A stretch of 64,000 bases of DNA from Malania oleifera (taxonomy: Eukaryota > Streptophyta > Magnoliopsida > Santalales > Ximeniaceae): positions 109,509,087 to 109,573,086 of the forward strand of contig NC_080423.1 in NCBI RefSeq assembly GCF_029873635.1, given 5' to 3'. Numbering within the stretch: position 1 is the stretch's first letter; the number at the start of each line of letters is the position of its first letter. A model generated the notes under the pieces. That model had not been told where the DNA came from. It made no database searches and saw only the letters and a list, made by a program, of their open reading frames with translations. Shown in pieces: positions 12,797 through 26,365 of this stretch. The translations under genes and the position numbers were made by a program.

Positions 12797-12990
12797 GACG
12801 CGAGGCCATATTTATATTATAGGCACGAGGCCGTATTTATGATGTTGGTGCGAGGCCATGTATTTATATTATCGGCACGATGCCGTATTTACGATTTTGG
12901 CACAAGGCCATGTATTTATGCTATCGGCACGAGGCCGTATTTATGATTTCGGCGAGAGGACGTATCTATGTTTTCGGCACGAGACCGTGA
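12797..12990 (+). repeat. GGCACGAGGCCGTATTTATG tandem repeat in the family B LTR
   Basis: Alternating half-units of about 28-30 bp (CGGCACGAGGCCGTATTTA and TTGGTGCGAGGCCATGTATT). The same array is at 16508-16690 and, reversed and diverged, at about 21950-22095. A comparable array with other units sits at the same place in the LTRs at 29390-31544 and 57150-59318. Confidence 0.8.
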
Positions 12991-13247
12991 TGATGTTATG
13001 TATGTTTATGTATTATATGTTATTACAACTAGGATGTTAGTTTAGTTCAGTTCAGGGCTCGGTACCGTAGCTATTTGTGTAGATTAGATATCTACGTCAG
13101 ATTAGTACTAACTATACCAAGAGGGGATGGGAGATGGATAGTCGATGTGGCTTTCAGTAGAGTGTGGACGTCCACCTGGCAGTCCGGACCAAGGTGTGGC
13201 GGGCCCATCGTACTTACAGACATATTTGATTCAGTAGTGGTCGGCCA

Positions 13248-13259
13248 TGTGATGACCCA

Positions 13260-13301
<42 letters not shown>

Positions 13302-15741
13302 TAAAGTACAATAATAATAAAATAATAAAAATAGTCATTAAGTTAATATCAATACAGAAGTGTTTTTCTGTAGGATCCTTGATTCCATGTTTGATGCCTA
13401 AGAAAGACCTTGTCTTAGCGAGTGCTCAGAGACCATTACGGCTCAATCGCTCCCTAGAGGTCGGCCTTGTCAAAATGGAATTTCATAAGATAAACAGGAT
13501 AGACACTGTTTGTACACGTAAATAAGTATATATACATAAAATAGTGTTTTGACAGACATAATTTGTAGAAATACATAATAAGATGATAATAATATAGGTA
13601 TCATATGTGGGGTCCACATGAGTCCCGGAGCCACAAGACACTGTTTATATACGTAAATAAGTACATAAAATAATGTTTTAACTTATATAATTTGAAGAAA
13701 TATATGATAAAATAATAATAATAATATAAGTATCCTATGCGGGGCCCACAAGACTGTGTGGGGCCCACATGAGTCCCGAAGCCGTATGGAGGTTTACACA
13801 AGTCTCAAAGCTATGTAAGATGCATAAAATCGTATAAGAGTTATTCGAGTTACGTAGGATCTATTCGGGTCTCGAAGTTATGTGAGGCCCACAAGACCAT
13901 GTGGGGCCCACATAAGTTTTCAAAATTTAAATTTAATTCTTGTTCAAAAATAAATAATAAAATAAATAAATACTAAAAGTAGTTTAAAATTAATAACAAT
14001 GATAATAATAATGATAATAATGATTAGGAAAAAAAATAATAAAATAATTAATTAAGTAATTGATTAATTAATTAGGTAAGTAATTAATTAAAAAATTATT
14101 TAGTGGGAATGGTGGCAAGCACTCCCACATGGCGTCCATCCCTATCCCATACACAACCCATACCTTGCCCATTCTTTAATTTTTAAAAATTATAATTTCA
14201 CCCATCTCCCCACACTTTTATAAATTTCATTTCTTCCCCAAAATTTTCTTATAAATAGGAAGCTCTCAACCTTCATTTTTCACAACAATTTTCCAAGAAA
14301 GAGAAAAACTAGTGAGTGAAAGAAATTGTGGTGGAGAGAGAATTTTTGAGTAAGTTCTCAATCACCCACTCTTTCCGATCTCATTTATTAGAGATAGTTA
14401 CAGTGTTCGTAAGGAAGAAGGTAAGTAAATTTTGATTATGTTAGTTTTTTTTATTTAAAATTCATACCCGAATTTATTTTATAAGTAAATTTCAATTATG
14501 TTAATTAGTTCCACAAAATTTCCATGAGTTTATTTTTACGCATATTTAATTATACCAGTTCTATCTTTAATATACTTGCATCTTTTTTTGGGTTAAGAAA
14601 TGTTCTAATCCCCTCGAGTAAATTTTCAGCATTTATTTCTATTCAAAAATAAAATTATATATATTTTTAACACAAAAATTGTGTGGCATGAGTTTATTTC
14701 TACGTTACATTTTTTTATGAAAATATGAGTAAAGATGAGATTTTCACGATATTATTTTAAATTGCATAAATTATAATAAGATGATTTTAAAACCCCTTAT
14801 GGCAACGAAAGTTCAAAGTTACAGATGTTCGGTACCGCAGCTTAAAGTTTATACGGATCAGAGTGCACTCACACTGTTTACAAAGTGGTTATTTATGTTA
14901 GTGGATTTCTCCTGAGTGCACACCTGGTTCCGGACCAGGACTTAATAAGGAAAATCTCACTTAAAGTTTACGTACGTTGATTTAGTTTGGTCGGCCAGCC
15001 AGCTAAGTCCAGTCTTCGGACCGCACAACCCAGTCATGGGGGTAAACATGACTTACGGCAAACAGGCCTAAGGGTGGTTTTTACAATATATGTTTAAACA
15101 TATTTAATTACGTGTACAAAGTTACTGATGATTTGAAGGAAAAGTATAAGTTTATATGAAGATGATCATTTTAGTGCTTAAATGACGATTTTAAGAAAAC
15201 GTATAAGGAAAAGTATATGTATACTTATCATTAAATATTTATACAGTTTTAAAGTTAAAAGTTTAATTTAACAGTGATAGTATATGATTATAAAATTTTA
15301 CTGTTATAGTTGATGGTAAAAGTTTTATGTAGAAATTTTTAAATTTATATTTATTCTAGAGACAGTTTTGAAGTTATAATATTAAATATTGTTTTACGAA
15401 ATTTTTAAAAAACTCATTTTTGCCACACACTAATAATAATCTTATTTACTTACTGAGCGTCGTCTCACTCCAATCATATTTTTATTTCAGATAACTCTGA
15501 AGAGCATGTTGGAAATCAGACTTAGCAAGCATACGAGTGGGGATAGAAAAATAAAGATTATTTAGAAATATTAGTATGATGCCGAATATTTATGCTTATG
15601 TAATTATTCTTCTTTTGAAATAAATGATTGTAATATGGAATATTAGCGCTCTGGTTTAATAATAATTGAGTTTATTTGCTTCCGCTATAAATCAGTAGTA
15701 AAAAGTTAATATCCCAGGCCCCTCGGGGTTGGGGTGTTACA
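13248..15741 (+). mobile_element. Solo LTR, gypsy family A (copy 2)
   Basis: Runs TGTGATGACCC to TTGGGGTGTTACA, with a perfect target-site duplication GGCCA (13243-13247 and 15742-15746). About 2.5 kb, inserted in the family B LTR. It carries an AT microsatellite (13265-13299), GTGGGGCCCAC palindromes at 13758-13768 and 13901-13911, and TATAAATA at 14250-14257. Confidence 0.92.
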
Positions 15742-15850
15742 GGCCAGCCATTGTCGGGTCCCGCCTTTGGGCTGCACAACCCGTCATGGGGGTAATACAT
15801 GACATTACCTACCTATTCATCCTGGGTAAGTTTTCAGTATTTTCAGTATA

Positions 15851-16060
15851 ATTGAGGCAGTAGTGAATTGGGTTAGGCCAAGGAACGTCCAAGAGATTAG
15901 GAGTTTCTTGGTTTTAGCCGGTTATTATCGTCGTTTTGTCAAGGGGTTCTCAGCTTTATCAGGGCCTCTGACACGACTGACGAAGAAGAATGCCAGATTT
16001 GAATGGGACGACAGCTATGAGCAGAGTTTTCAAGAGTTGAAGCGGAGATTAGTCACAGAG
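15851..16060 (+). other. Reverse transcriptase/RNase H junction fragment, fossil
   Basis: Translates to the gypsy pattern [19 protein letters not shown], then [20 protein letters not shown] and [11 protein letters not shown]. This is the stretch between reverse transcriptase and RNase H, and the same pattern occurs in the element at 24771-25571. It is the only coding piece left inside the family B element. Confidence 0.85.
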
Positions 16061-17591
16061 AGTTTTGAGTTTCGGGGTGTTGATCATACGGGGGTTAGCC
16101 TAGGATATTTTGGGGGCTTTCTCAGTAGCTAGGTAAGGCAATAAACTAAAACAGTTATTTTCCATGCATGTTATTATTAATTATGAGCACATTTATTTTC
16201 AGAAAAGCCTATGCTATCTTTGTATATTACATACGAAATGTATGTTTGGAAAATACTGCTATTATGATGAAAATGTATATGTATGTATAAGATGCCAGAA
16301 ATGATGATTTTATAATATGAAGCATGACTTTAAACGGCATATGTGTGGCATGAACATTATTTTTACGTGAAGTGAATTATGATATGAAGGATTTTACGAT
16401 CAAAGCATATTTTTAGGTATTTTGAAAGACGAGTTATACTATACCGAGTTTGACGATTATATGATAAATGAGTTATTTTCAGAATGTAAATACCTGAAAC
16501 GTATCAGACTCGAGGCCATACTTATATTATCGGCACGAGGCCGTATTTACGATGTTGGTGCGAGGCCATGTATTTATATTATCGACATGAGGCCGTATTT
16601 ACGATTTTGGCGCGAGGCCATGTATTTATGCTATCGGCACGAGGCCGTATTTATGATTTCGGCGCGAGGCCGTATCTATGTTTTCGGAACGAGCCCGTGA
16701 TGATGTTATGTATGTTCATGTATTATATGTTATTACAACCAGGATGATAGTTTAGTTCAGTTCAGGGCTCGGTACCGTAGCTATTTGTGTAGATTAGATA
16801 TCTACGTCAGATTAGTACTAACCATCCCACGAGGGGATGAGAGATGGATAGTCGATGTGACTTTCAGTAGAGTGTGGACGTCCACTTGGCAGTCCGGGCC
16901 AGGGTGTGGCAGGCCCATCGTACTTATAGACATACTTAATTTAGCAGTGGTCGGCCAGCCATTGTCGGGTCCCACCTTCGGGCTGCACAACCCGTCATGG
17001 GGGGTAATACATGACATTACCTACCTATTCATCCTGGGTAAGTTTTCAGTATTATCAGTATAACAGATGCATTATTTATTATATGATTTACTAGTAAATA
17101 TGAAAGTTTATGATGATTTATTTTACGACGATGAATGTGTACGGAAATATGAATTGTACTGTATATGTATGATTGCATTAAATGTTCATATGCCACACAA
17201 CTGTATTTAGTTTATTTTCCCTTACTGAGAAGTGTCTCACCCCCAACATTAACACATTTTTCAGGAAACCTAGAGAAACCGGTGGGTCAAGGCCGCCGTT
17301 GAGTGAGTGGAGCTTCCCTATTAGAAGGGTAAGCCTTGAACTAGGACTAGGAGACTTTTTGTTGTAAGGTCCTAGTGTCATTTTTGACTTTTTGAAAGAT
17401 TATAAAATAAATATAGTATTTTGGGAATGTAAATAACTCTGGTATTATGTTTTATGATTAGATATTCGAGATTTTATGTTTACTGCTGCTAGGTTTTCCG
17501 CTGTACTTGAGAGGTGTCCCCGCTACCCATGGGTTCGAGTTGACCATATTTATTTATTATGTTATATTTTATTGAGGGACGCTACACTCTA

Positions 17592-17940
17592 AATTGCTAC
17601 AGCTGTGGTAAGCCAGGGCATATCAAGAAGGATTGCCAAGAACCATTGCCTATGGCATGTGTTCAGAATCAGGATCGGGGAAAACAGTAGGTACCGCTTG
17701 GAAGAGGTGCTCCACCCCGGCTGTACACACTTCGAGCTGAGGAGGATGCCATCAGAGAAGCAAGTATAAGATTATATTTAAGATAGTGATGATTTAATTT
17801 AATAAAGAATGATTGAATGATTTATATGATGATATGTATGTTAAGTTCTTATGATGATAGTTAGTAAATGAATTTAAGTAATATGAAAGGATGATTAGTT
17901 AGTGAAATTTCGAGGACAAAATTTCTTAAGGAGGGGAGAA
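17592..17940 (+). other. Gag tail with CCHC knuckle, then polypurine tract of the host element, fossil
   Basis: Reads NCYSCGKPGHIKKDCQEPLP, then PRLYTLRAEEDAIREAS. This is followed by AT-rich sequence and the 3' end signal TTTCGAGGACAAAATTTCTT plus AAGGAGGGGAGA, immediately before TGTAAAAACCC of the 3' LTR at 17941. The same signal (reversed) precedes the LTRs at 20478 and 59324. Confidence 0.75.
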
Positions 17941-18449
17941 TGTAAAAACCCAAAAAATTAAAATAAATAAGAAAAATAATAAATATAATTAATTAATTAA
18001 TTAAAATTATTATTTGATTAGTTAGTTAATTATTAGTAAATTGACGTATTAAATAAATAAATAAAAAGAAATAGAATGAAAGAAATAAAAAAAAAAAAAC
18101 TAATTGAAATAAGATATCCCCTATATGTATATATGGGGATTAAGTAATATGTAAGTATAAATATACGTATATATATAATAATATTATTATTATCATTATT
18201 ATTATATTTGATATATGTGTAATTGATTCCTGAAGGTTCTAATCTTCAGGAATTCAATCCCTGCACTGTGAAGCAGCGCCCCCCAGCGTCTCACCAACTC
18301 TCGTCGTCTCTTTGTTCTTTTCTCTCTCTCCCCTCATTTCTCGACGGATTTAGGACAGATCGGAAAATGGAAGGTGTTGTTGGATTCCTAACTCCACCAC
18401 CGACATTTCTACTGAAGCATATTTGTCGTGGGAACAACTTAAACACTAC

Positions 18450-20139
18450 TGTAATGACCCGATCCTTTATATGGATCAGGTGTCACTCACTCATACATAA
18501 TACCCGTACCTACTCTAGATACATAAACAACCCGCCCTAAACAAGGACATACAGGTGTAACTCATACATAATAGTAATGTAAATGTTGTGGAAAAATATA
18601 AACATTCATTGGGATTTCTACTAGAATTATACCAGAGCTTACTAATACATCCACAAATACATAAATCCTATTATTATAATCCTCCTGAAAGAACCTTTAT
18701 CTAAGTTTAATACATGATTTGAATGCTTACGCAAGCTAAACCAAAAATCCGATCTCCCCAGTCCCTTTAGCTACTAGGACCGACATACTGATGGACCAAA
18801 AAACAAAGGTTGTATGATAGGGTGAGACACCTCTCAGTAAGGAAGATAGTGTTATAACAGCGTGTGAATGCACATATGCACATTTTCATACAAACTCATA
18901 CATTTGAAACATTTGTTTATAATATTATATCATATAACATTTATCTGCACATCAAGTATTTAAATCATGTATATGATTATTAGAACACCTCCAGTTTGGT
19001 ATGACAATTTGCCTGTTTACCCCATGGCACGGATTTTGCACTGATTGCCTCTGACAGTGTCCTGTTTGTGTAGACAAAGCTGAGCATCTTTATAGTCCAA
19101 CCGCCCCCTTGGTTTATTTTTACCAGCAACTTACTAACTCCTTGCAGGTCGACCATCTAATGTACTCATACTGATTTTCTTATGTATGGTTGCACTGTAC
19201 TACTAGCATCGATACCTAACCCTAGGAGTTTATTTCAACCCCCGAATTGGAGTATCTTTCAACCCCTTTTTCTGAAGTTTCTTTCAACTTCTTTGGGTCA
19301 CAAGTTGTGGTTTCAGTATCATATATACAATTTATAACAAAATATAGTAATCTGTGCAATTCCAATATTTTCGTATCATTGGCCTCTATTTTCCACATAC
19401 TCAGTATAACAAATTGGAATTACGTTCCCATAATCAATATCAATAGTATAGAAATTCATACATTTCCATTTCAACATACTCAGTATAACAAATTGGAACT
19501 TCGTTCCCATAATCTATATCAATAGTATAGAAAATTCATACATCACACGAGTTTAGTCCAAAAAATCTGCTAAATGATATAAATCCAGTAAACATCATTT
19601 AAAAGGAAAAGTAACGGATTCAAACATTTCCTATTACAATATAAATGCAAATAAGTAATTTTCGTAAAATTTGGAGATCAGATGCCAAAATCATCATTTT
19701 TACCAAAAATCGTAAACTAGTAAAACCGACATTTTTACTAGGTAGAATTTAACAAATAAGTAGTTAAATGATACATAATAACATAAACTAACTTTTTAGT
19801 GGTTTAGTTTTCCAAAAATGTTATTGTAATCAAATTCCCCTTACCTTAAACTCGAAATGAAACTACGTTCGAAAACGATCCAAACCGACAACTTGGGTTC
19901 CTGAAAACCTAAAACCATAGAACATAACCTTACTATAATTTCAACTATTATCCCAATATCCAATCAGAATTAAAATCAGATCCTTACCTCGATTTTTGGA
20001 AAAACCTGAAAATCTCCAAAACTACGATCCAATCCTCTCAAATTGTAAAGTTTCCTTTTCTGATCCACGCATTACCCTCCGTTTTTGGAAACGGATGACG
20101 AACAGCGAAGAATCTTTGAGAGAGAGAGAGATTTCGATC

Positions 20140-20194
<55 letters not shown>

Positions 20195-20478
20195 AAAAGC
20201 AAACTTAGCTTCTAAGCAACTAAAATGGATATTTATAGGGCCTTTGACCAAGTCCAACTCAACAACGAGTCAGCGTCTTTGTCGACAAATCCACCACATA
20301 GCTCGTCGACGAAGCCATCCCTCCGTCGCTGAGCCCAAGTTCCGAATATTTCTTTGACTCGCTCGGTAATTGCTCGTCGACGAGGCTCTAAATTTCGTCG
20401 ATGAGGATCTGAAAGACTTCGTCGACAAACGTGACCCTTCGCCGATGAACCTAGCTTATACAGGTTTGGGTCTGTACA
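18450..20478 (-). repeat. 3' LTR of the nested Tekay-like element
   Basis: Forward ends TGTAATGACCC and GGTTTGGGTCTGTACA, followed by a reversed polypurine tract (ATCTCCCCTCCTTAT) and the reversed TTTCGAGGATGAAATT signal. Contains a GA microsatellite (20142-20191), TCGTCGACGA palindromes (20265-20455) and the reversed box GGTGAGACACCTCTCAGTAA (18822-18841). Confidence 0.85.
20142..20191. repeat. GA microsatellite
   Basis: About 25 GA units in the reversed LTR at 18450-20478. It corresponds to the CT-rich leader just after the TATA box of the - strand LTR promoter. Confidence 0.9.
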
Positions 20479-21063
20479 ATCTCCCCTCCTTATAAGAATT
20501 TCATCCTCGAAATTTACCAATAATTGTTAACATAATCTTTTCTTATTATTCAGCTTTACCAAAAGAGTCAACCATCACCCACAAAGTGACTTTGGTCAAA
20601 ATTCATTACATATCCTCACATATGGCAGAGGAATACCGTGGTTACGCAAAGGATACATCGGAAGATTACATATATAAACAAGACTCTCCCAATGATCACA
20701 TCATTCAGTCTATACCACCGACACTACTATATACCTACGTACTATCAAGTAACTATGAGTACTTTAGGCGTATTTCCGATTCTAGTTCCCATGAAACTTC
20801 TTCCACTGCATGGTTACGCCATAATACCTTCACGAGAGGTATTTCCTTAGTCCGTAACTGCTACACTTTCCGATCCAATATCTGCATTGGTACTTCCACA
20901 TACGATAAGGTATCGCTGTTCTCTAGAGGTTCGTAACTCAGTACGTGTGATGGATCTGGTACGTACTTCCTCAGTACAGACACGCGAAATACATCATGGA
21001 CTCTGGATAATGCTGGAGGTAAAGGCATTCGATAAGCAACCGAACCTATCCTTTCAAGGATTT
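20479..21063 (-). other. Integrase C-terminal/chromodomain-side part of the nested element, fossil
   Basis: The reverse strand shows the IHDVFHVSMLR-like and YVPDPSHVL-like pattern that follows the GPY/F module in Tekay integrases; the neighbouring element at 59778-60005 gives the same pattern more clearly. It continues across a solo LTR at 23224-23470. Confidence 0.6.
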
Positions 21064-21068
21064 CAAAA

Positions 21069-22847
21069 TGTAGCGACCCTCAATTTCTTAATAAGAAATA
21101 TAACATAATATATGGAAAAGTCAACCCAAACCCGTGGGTAACGGGGACACCTGTCAATCACATTGGAAACCTAGGCATTAGTAAAATAAAATCTCAATCA
21201 TTCAACCATGAAACATAATGCTAGAGTTATTTACATTCCCAAAATACTGTATTTATTTACAATTTTTCAAAAAGTCAAAATAACATTAGGATAGTATAAC
21301 AAAAATCTCCTGATCCTAGTTCAACGCTTACCCTTCTAGTAGGGAAGCTAAACCCACTCAACGGCGGCCCTGACCTGCCGGTCCCTCTGGGTTTCCTGAA
21401 AATCATTTAATATTCGGGGGTGAGACACTTCTCAGTAAGGGAAAATAAACTAAATACAGTTGTGTGGCAACATGAATATTTAAGGCACTTATACGTATAC
21501 AATACATTTCAAAAACTCTGTAAACATTCATCATATCATACTGGATAATTATATAATTTCATATTTATTAATAAATCATAACATACATAAAACATTTGTT
21601 ATAACTGTAGTACTAAAAATATACCCAAGATGAATAGCTAGCTGGTGTCATGTATTACCCCCCATGATGGGTTGTGCAGCACGAAGGCGGGACCCGATAA
21701 TGGCTGGCCGACCACTGCAGAGTCAAATATGTCTGTAAGTACGATGGGTCTGCCACACCTTGGTCCGGACTGCCAGGTGGACGTCCACACTCTACTGAAA
21801 GTCACATCGACTATCCATCTCCCACCCCCTCGTGGGGTGGTTAGCACTAATCTGATCATAAACATCTGATCTATAAGCTACGGTACCGAGCCCCTAAACT
21901 AAACTAAACTAACATCCGGGTTCTGATAACATATAATACATGATATAATAGCGGCCTTGTGCCGATCATTTTCATAAATACGGCCTTGCGCCAAAATCAT
22001 ACGTAAATACAGCCTCGTGCCGATATCATAAATACGACCTCGTGCCGATAATATAAATACAGCATCATGCCGATAACATAAATACATGGCCTCGCGCCAA
22101 AATCGTTTCAGGTATATACATTCTAAAGATAAATCATTTATCATATATTCATTAAAATCATCACAACATAACTCATCTTTTCATTATACCTGAAAACATG
22201 TTTTGCTCGTAAAATCTTTCATATCATAATACGTTCACATAAAATAATATTCATGCCACACATGTGCTATTAAAAGTCATACTTCATATTCTAAAATCGT
22301 GATTTTCTAGCATCTCATACATACATATACATTTTAATCATCATAGCAGTATTTTCCCAATCATACATTTCATTCATAATAAACAAATATAACATATGCT
22401 TTTCTGAAAATAGATTTACTCATAATTAATAATAATTTGCATGGAAAATAACTGCTTTAGTTTATTCCCTTACCTGACTACTGAGAAAGTCCCTAAAATA
22501 TCCTAACCTGACCCTCGTAAGATTTTCTGATCAATACCCTGAAACTTGAAACTCCCAGTATTAAACCTCAGTATTTTCATGCATACATCATTTCCTATAA
22601 CTATCGTAAGACCAAATTTGGCTAAAAAAGCCTTACCTCAACTCAGGGATGATTTCTAACTTTGTTTTCCCAATGATTCGCTCCGGAAAACTCATAGAGA
22701 ACTTTTTCAGGAGTATCATGGTGACTTTGGATTGTCAATCCGACGTATATCTGGCCCAAAAATGATGAGAGAGAGAGAGAGAGAGACCGAAGGGGAGAGA
22801 GAGAGGGTGAAGATGGGTTAAAAATGAAGATAAAAATCAGATTTTTG

Positions 22848-22888
<41 letters not shown>

Positions 22889-23218
22889 GGGCCAGATTCG
22901 TCGACGAGACACGTCACCTCGTCGACAAGTCCTTCATTAAATTCGTCGATGAGACCATGTATTCATCGACGAAATTCAGAGCAGCAAAAACCCTCCCTCG
23001 GTATTTTCTCATTGACAAATCCCTGTATTCGTCGATGAATTTTCTTCTGCACTCATTGACGAACCCTTGTATTCATCGATGAATCTAGGCAATCTCTTGA
23101 AATCATTTTTATCCCCAAAATGCAATGTGATCGACGAAGCCTACAACCTCCTTCTGTTTCTGTTTCTATTTCTCTCCTTCTTAATTATTAAAATTCCATT
23201 TTTATTAGGGTTGTCGCA
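21069..23218 (-). mobile_element. Solo LTR, family B, reverse orientation
   Basis: Forward ends TGTAGCGACCC and GGGTTGTCGCA, with a perfect target-site duplication CAAAA (21064-21068 and 23219-23223). About 2.15 kb. Reversed it matches the family B LTR at 11690, including the TCGTCGACGA array (22890-23145), the GAGGCCGTATTTA array (about 21950-22095) and the reversed GTGAGACACTTCTCAGTAA box (21420-21440). A TA microsatellite lies at 22846-22887. Confidence 0.92.
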
Positions 23219-23477
23219 CAAAAGGGCCGATATACCGAGGGCTTAGCTTCTCCTTCTTTCCGAATCTCATCACCCCTTTCATTGGAGCGATTCTCAAGAA
23301 CACCATATCTCCTATCCCAAATCCCAACTCTCGTCAATGAGTATCAGCATAACTCTTCTGTCGACTTTGAGCTGCTTTGATTCTTTCCCTGATTAATTCG
23401 ACCTTTGCAGAGGTTTGCTGGATAAGTTCTGGACCCAATATCTACCGCTCACCTACCTGATCCCATTATAACGGAGA

Positions 23478-24151
23478 TCAACATCGATGGCCATACAAAG
23501 CCTCATAAGGTGCCATCTCTATGCTTGCCTGGTAACTATTGTTATAAGCAAACTCAACAAGCGGTAGATATCGTATCCAACAATCACCAACATCTAGTAC
23601 ACAAGACCGCAACATATCCTCTAACGTCTGAATAGTCCTCTCTGATTGTCCATCCGTTTGCGAGTGAAAAGACGTACTGAACGTCAATCGCGATCTTAAG
23701 GCATCCTGTAAACTCTTTCAGAAACGAGATGTAAAACGTGGATCCCGATCTGAAATAATAGATATAGGGACAGCATGGAGTCATACCACCTTCTGCACAT
23801 AAAGTTCTGCCAACCTATTCAGAGAGTAGCTGACTCTGATTGGAATGAAATGTGCATTCTTTGCCAACCGATCTATTATAACCCATATGGCATTCTTCCC
23901 ATGCACCGCCGCAGGTAAACCTGTCACAAAATCCATCGAGACGTGTTCTCACTTCCACTCAGGGACGTCAAGTGGCGGAAGTGGTCTTGCCAGCCTTTGA
24001 TATTCCCGCTTTGATCTACTGACATGTCAGGCATTGCTCTACAAAACAGACGATCCCTCTTTTCATGTTGGACCACCAGAAAGATTCCCTCAAATCTGGT
24101 ATATTTTCGTATTACTAGGATGTACAGTATAAAGTGAACGATGTGCCTCAT
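23478..24151 (-). other. Integrase region of the nested element, fossil
   Basis: The reverse strand shows FHSQTDGQSERTIQTLEDML and VEFAYNNSYQASIEMAPYEA, the end of the integrase catalytic core and the stretch after it. Upstream parts match MDFVTGLPxAxxGxxAIWVI-like sequence. Broken. Confidence 0.8.
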
Positions 24152-24416
24152 CTAGAATGACCCGTTTTATCATAGCATTATTCGATACTCAAACCCTACC
24201 ACGAAATCTCAATATCCCATTACCAGAGATACTAAAATCTGGCTTTAATGCCCTGTGAACTCCTTCTGTAACCTCAATCAACTCGGGATCCTCCTTCTAC
24301 ACTACACGGATCCTTTCCTACAAAGTTGGCTGTACCACCAAGCTAGCAAGGACGGCCTAATGGTTTCCTTCTACTACCTCCAAACTCAACCTCTTAAGGT
24401 CCATACAGATCTGATG

Positions 24417-24775
24417 CTAAACCTCCACTGCTGAGACTAACGCATCAACAGACTTCCGACTCAGAGCATCAGCTACCACATTAGCTTTTCCTAAGTGATA
24501 GCTAATAATACAATCGTAGTCTTTAATCAACTCAAGCCACCTACGTTGTCTCATGTTAAGCTCCTTTTGGGTGAAAAAGTATTTAAGACTTTTATAATCG
24601 GTAAAAATCTCACACCTTTCACCGTACAAGTAGTGCCCCCAAATTTTCAGTACAAACACTACCGCTGCTAATTCTAAATCATGCGTCGGGTAGCTCTTCT
24701 TGTATTCTTTGAGTTGTCAAGAAGCATATGCAACTACTTTGCCCTGCTGCATTAGAACACAGCCAAGACCCTATT
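24417..24775 (-). other. RNase H region of the nested element, fossil
   Basis: [20 protein letters not shown] and [20 protein letters not shown] followed by [15 protein letters not shown], the typical end of the gypsy RNase H domain. Confidence 0.85.
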
Positions 24776-25571
24776 TCGAAGCATCACTATAAATAACGAA
24801 GCCACCATCATTGGATGGAAGAGTCAGAACTGGAGCAGTGACCAGTCGCCGTTTCAGCTCCTGGAAACTCAGCTCGCACTCATCTGTCCAATCATACCTT
24901 ACGTTCTTCTGCGTGAGTTTCGTCAATGGACCTACTAAACTGGAGAACCCTTCCACAAACCGATGGTAGTAACTTGCAAGACCCAGAAAACTTCTGACCT
25001 CCTGAACATTCTTCAATCTTGCCCAGTCCACTACTGCTTCAATCTTACATGGGTCCACTGATATACCTTCCTTAGACACCACGTGCCCCAGAAATGCAAT
25101 TTGTTCAAGCCAGAACTCGCACTTCTTCAATTTAGCATACAACCTCTTGTGTCTAAGCATTTGCAATACTAGCCTCAAATGAACTTCATGTTCTGTAGCA
25201 CTCCTATAATACACTAGGATATCATCGATAAATACCATGACGAACTGGTCTATATACTCATGAAAGACCCTGTTCATCAAATCCATAAAGGCTGCAGGTG
25301 CATTAGTCAAACCAAAAGGTATAACCATAAATTCAAAATGGCCATATCGGGTTCGAAATGCAGTTTTTGAGACATCCTCCTCCGCCTTCACCTTCAGCTG
25401 GTGATACCCAGATCGTAGGTCAATCTTGGAGAAGACCTGCGTACCCTGGAGTTGTTCAAATAAATCATCGATCTTGAGTAGCGGGTATTTTTTATTTATC
25501 GTCACCTTATTCAGTTCTCGGTAGTCGATGCACATCCTCATTGACCTATCCTTCTTTTTCACAAATAACAC
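24771..25571 (-). other. Reverse transcriptase of the nested element, fossil
   Basis: The longest open stretch in the window (266 codons). It shows [29 protein letters not shown], the FIDDILVY catalytic block, [11 protein letters not shown] and YYHRFVEGF, all as in gypsy chromovirus reverse transcriptase. Its length and conservation make it the best marker for dating and classifying this fossil. Confidence 0.92.
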
Positions 25572-25580
25572 TGGTGCTCT

Positions 25581-26365
25581 TTAAGGAGAAACACTAGGTC
25601 GAATGTACCCCTTTTCAAGCGGCTCCTGAAGTTGTTCTTTCAACTCTCTTAATTCGGCTGGAGCCATACGATGCGGAGCTTTCAATATAGGCACTGTACC
25701 TAGAGCTAACTCAATAGCAAATTCCACTTCACGACCCGGAGGTAACCCTAGCAAGTCCTCTGGAAACACGTTAGGGAACTCGTGCACTATAGAAATCATC
25801 TCTAATTCCCGTTTTTCTGCTGGCGTGTCTTTCACAAATGCCAGATATCCTTGGCACCCTTTAAGGAGTAGCCTTCTAACTTGCATAGCAGAAAGGATCA
25901 GTGGCGTAGAATGCACACACGACCCAAAGAATTGAAATTCCTACTTTCCTGGCGGTTTGAACAACACCTCCTTCCTATGGCAATCAATACTGGCATAACT
26001 AGCAGACAACCAGTCCATCCCAAAGATGATATCAAAGCCAAACATGTCGCACACCACAAGGTCAACTGGTAGTATCCTCCCCTGTATTTCAACCGTAAAG
26101 TCGCGTACTACACTGCTACACCCGACCGTAGACCCGGAGGGTGTAGCTACTACCATTTCATAACCTAACCATTGCACCTCTAATTCACACAATTTAAAAA
26201 ACCTTGGGAATTAAAAGAATGTGTTGCCCCAGAATCAAATAATACAACAGCTTCATGAGAAAGCATGTAAATGATACCTGTGACTACGTCACTAGCGTTC
26301 TCAGCCTCACCAGGAGTCAGAGAATGCACCATAGCCTGGGCCGTACCCCCTGCTGACTGCCACAC
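25581..26365 (-). other. Aspartic protease and linker of the nested element, fossil
   Basis: VLFDSGATHSF is the retropepsin D(S/T)G motif. FGFDIIFGMDWLSA and IDCHRKEVLFKPPG follow, then FPNVFPEDLLGLPPGREVEF, the usual linker to reverse transcriptase in Tekay elements. Confidence 0.85.

Larger units (their letters stand above)
11690..17586 (+). mobile_element. Nested gypsy element, family B, fossil
   Basis: Bounded by TGTGACAACCC and GGACGCTACA, with near-identical target-site copies CTCTG (11685-11689) and CTCTA (17587-17591). It consists of two LTR parts (11690-15850, itself split by a solo LTR, and about 16061-17586) around a short reverse transcriptase/RNase H piece. The two LTR parts differ by only a few per cent where they overlap (12350-13247 against 16061-16970), so this is one of the younger insertions. 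Clearly broken; no gag or integrase seen. Confidence 0.8.

Noticed and set aside
12797-12990. Regularly spaced repeats that could suggest a CRISPR-like array
   Set aside because: Units are degenerate, directly adjacent and lie inside a plant LTR present in several copies; no unique spacers and no cas-like genes.
20085-20357. Arg/Glu-repeat reading frames over the GA run (likewise Ser/Leu frames at 29694-29951 and 49439-49500)
   Set aside because: Translations of microsatellites, in LTR leader regions or an intron; no domain content.
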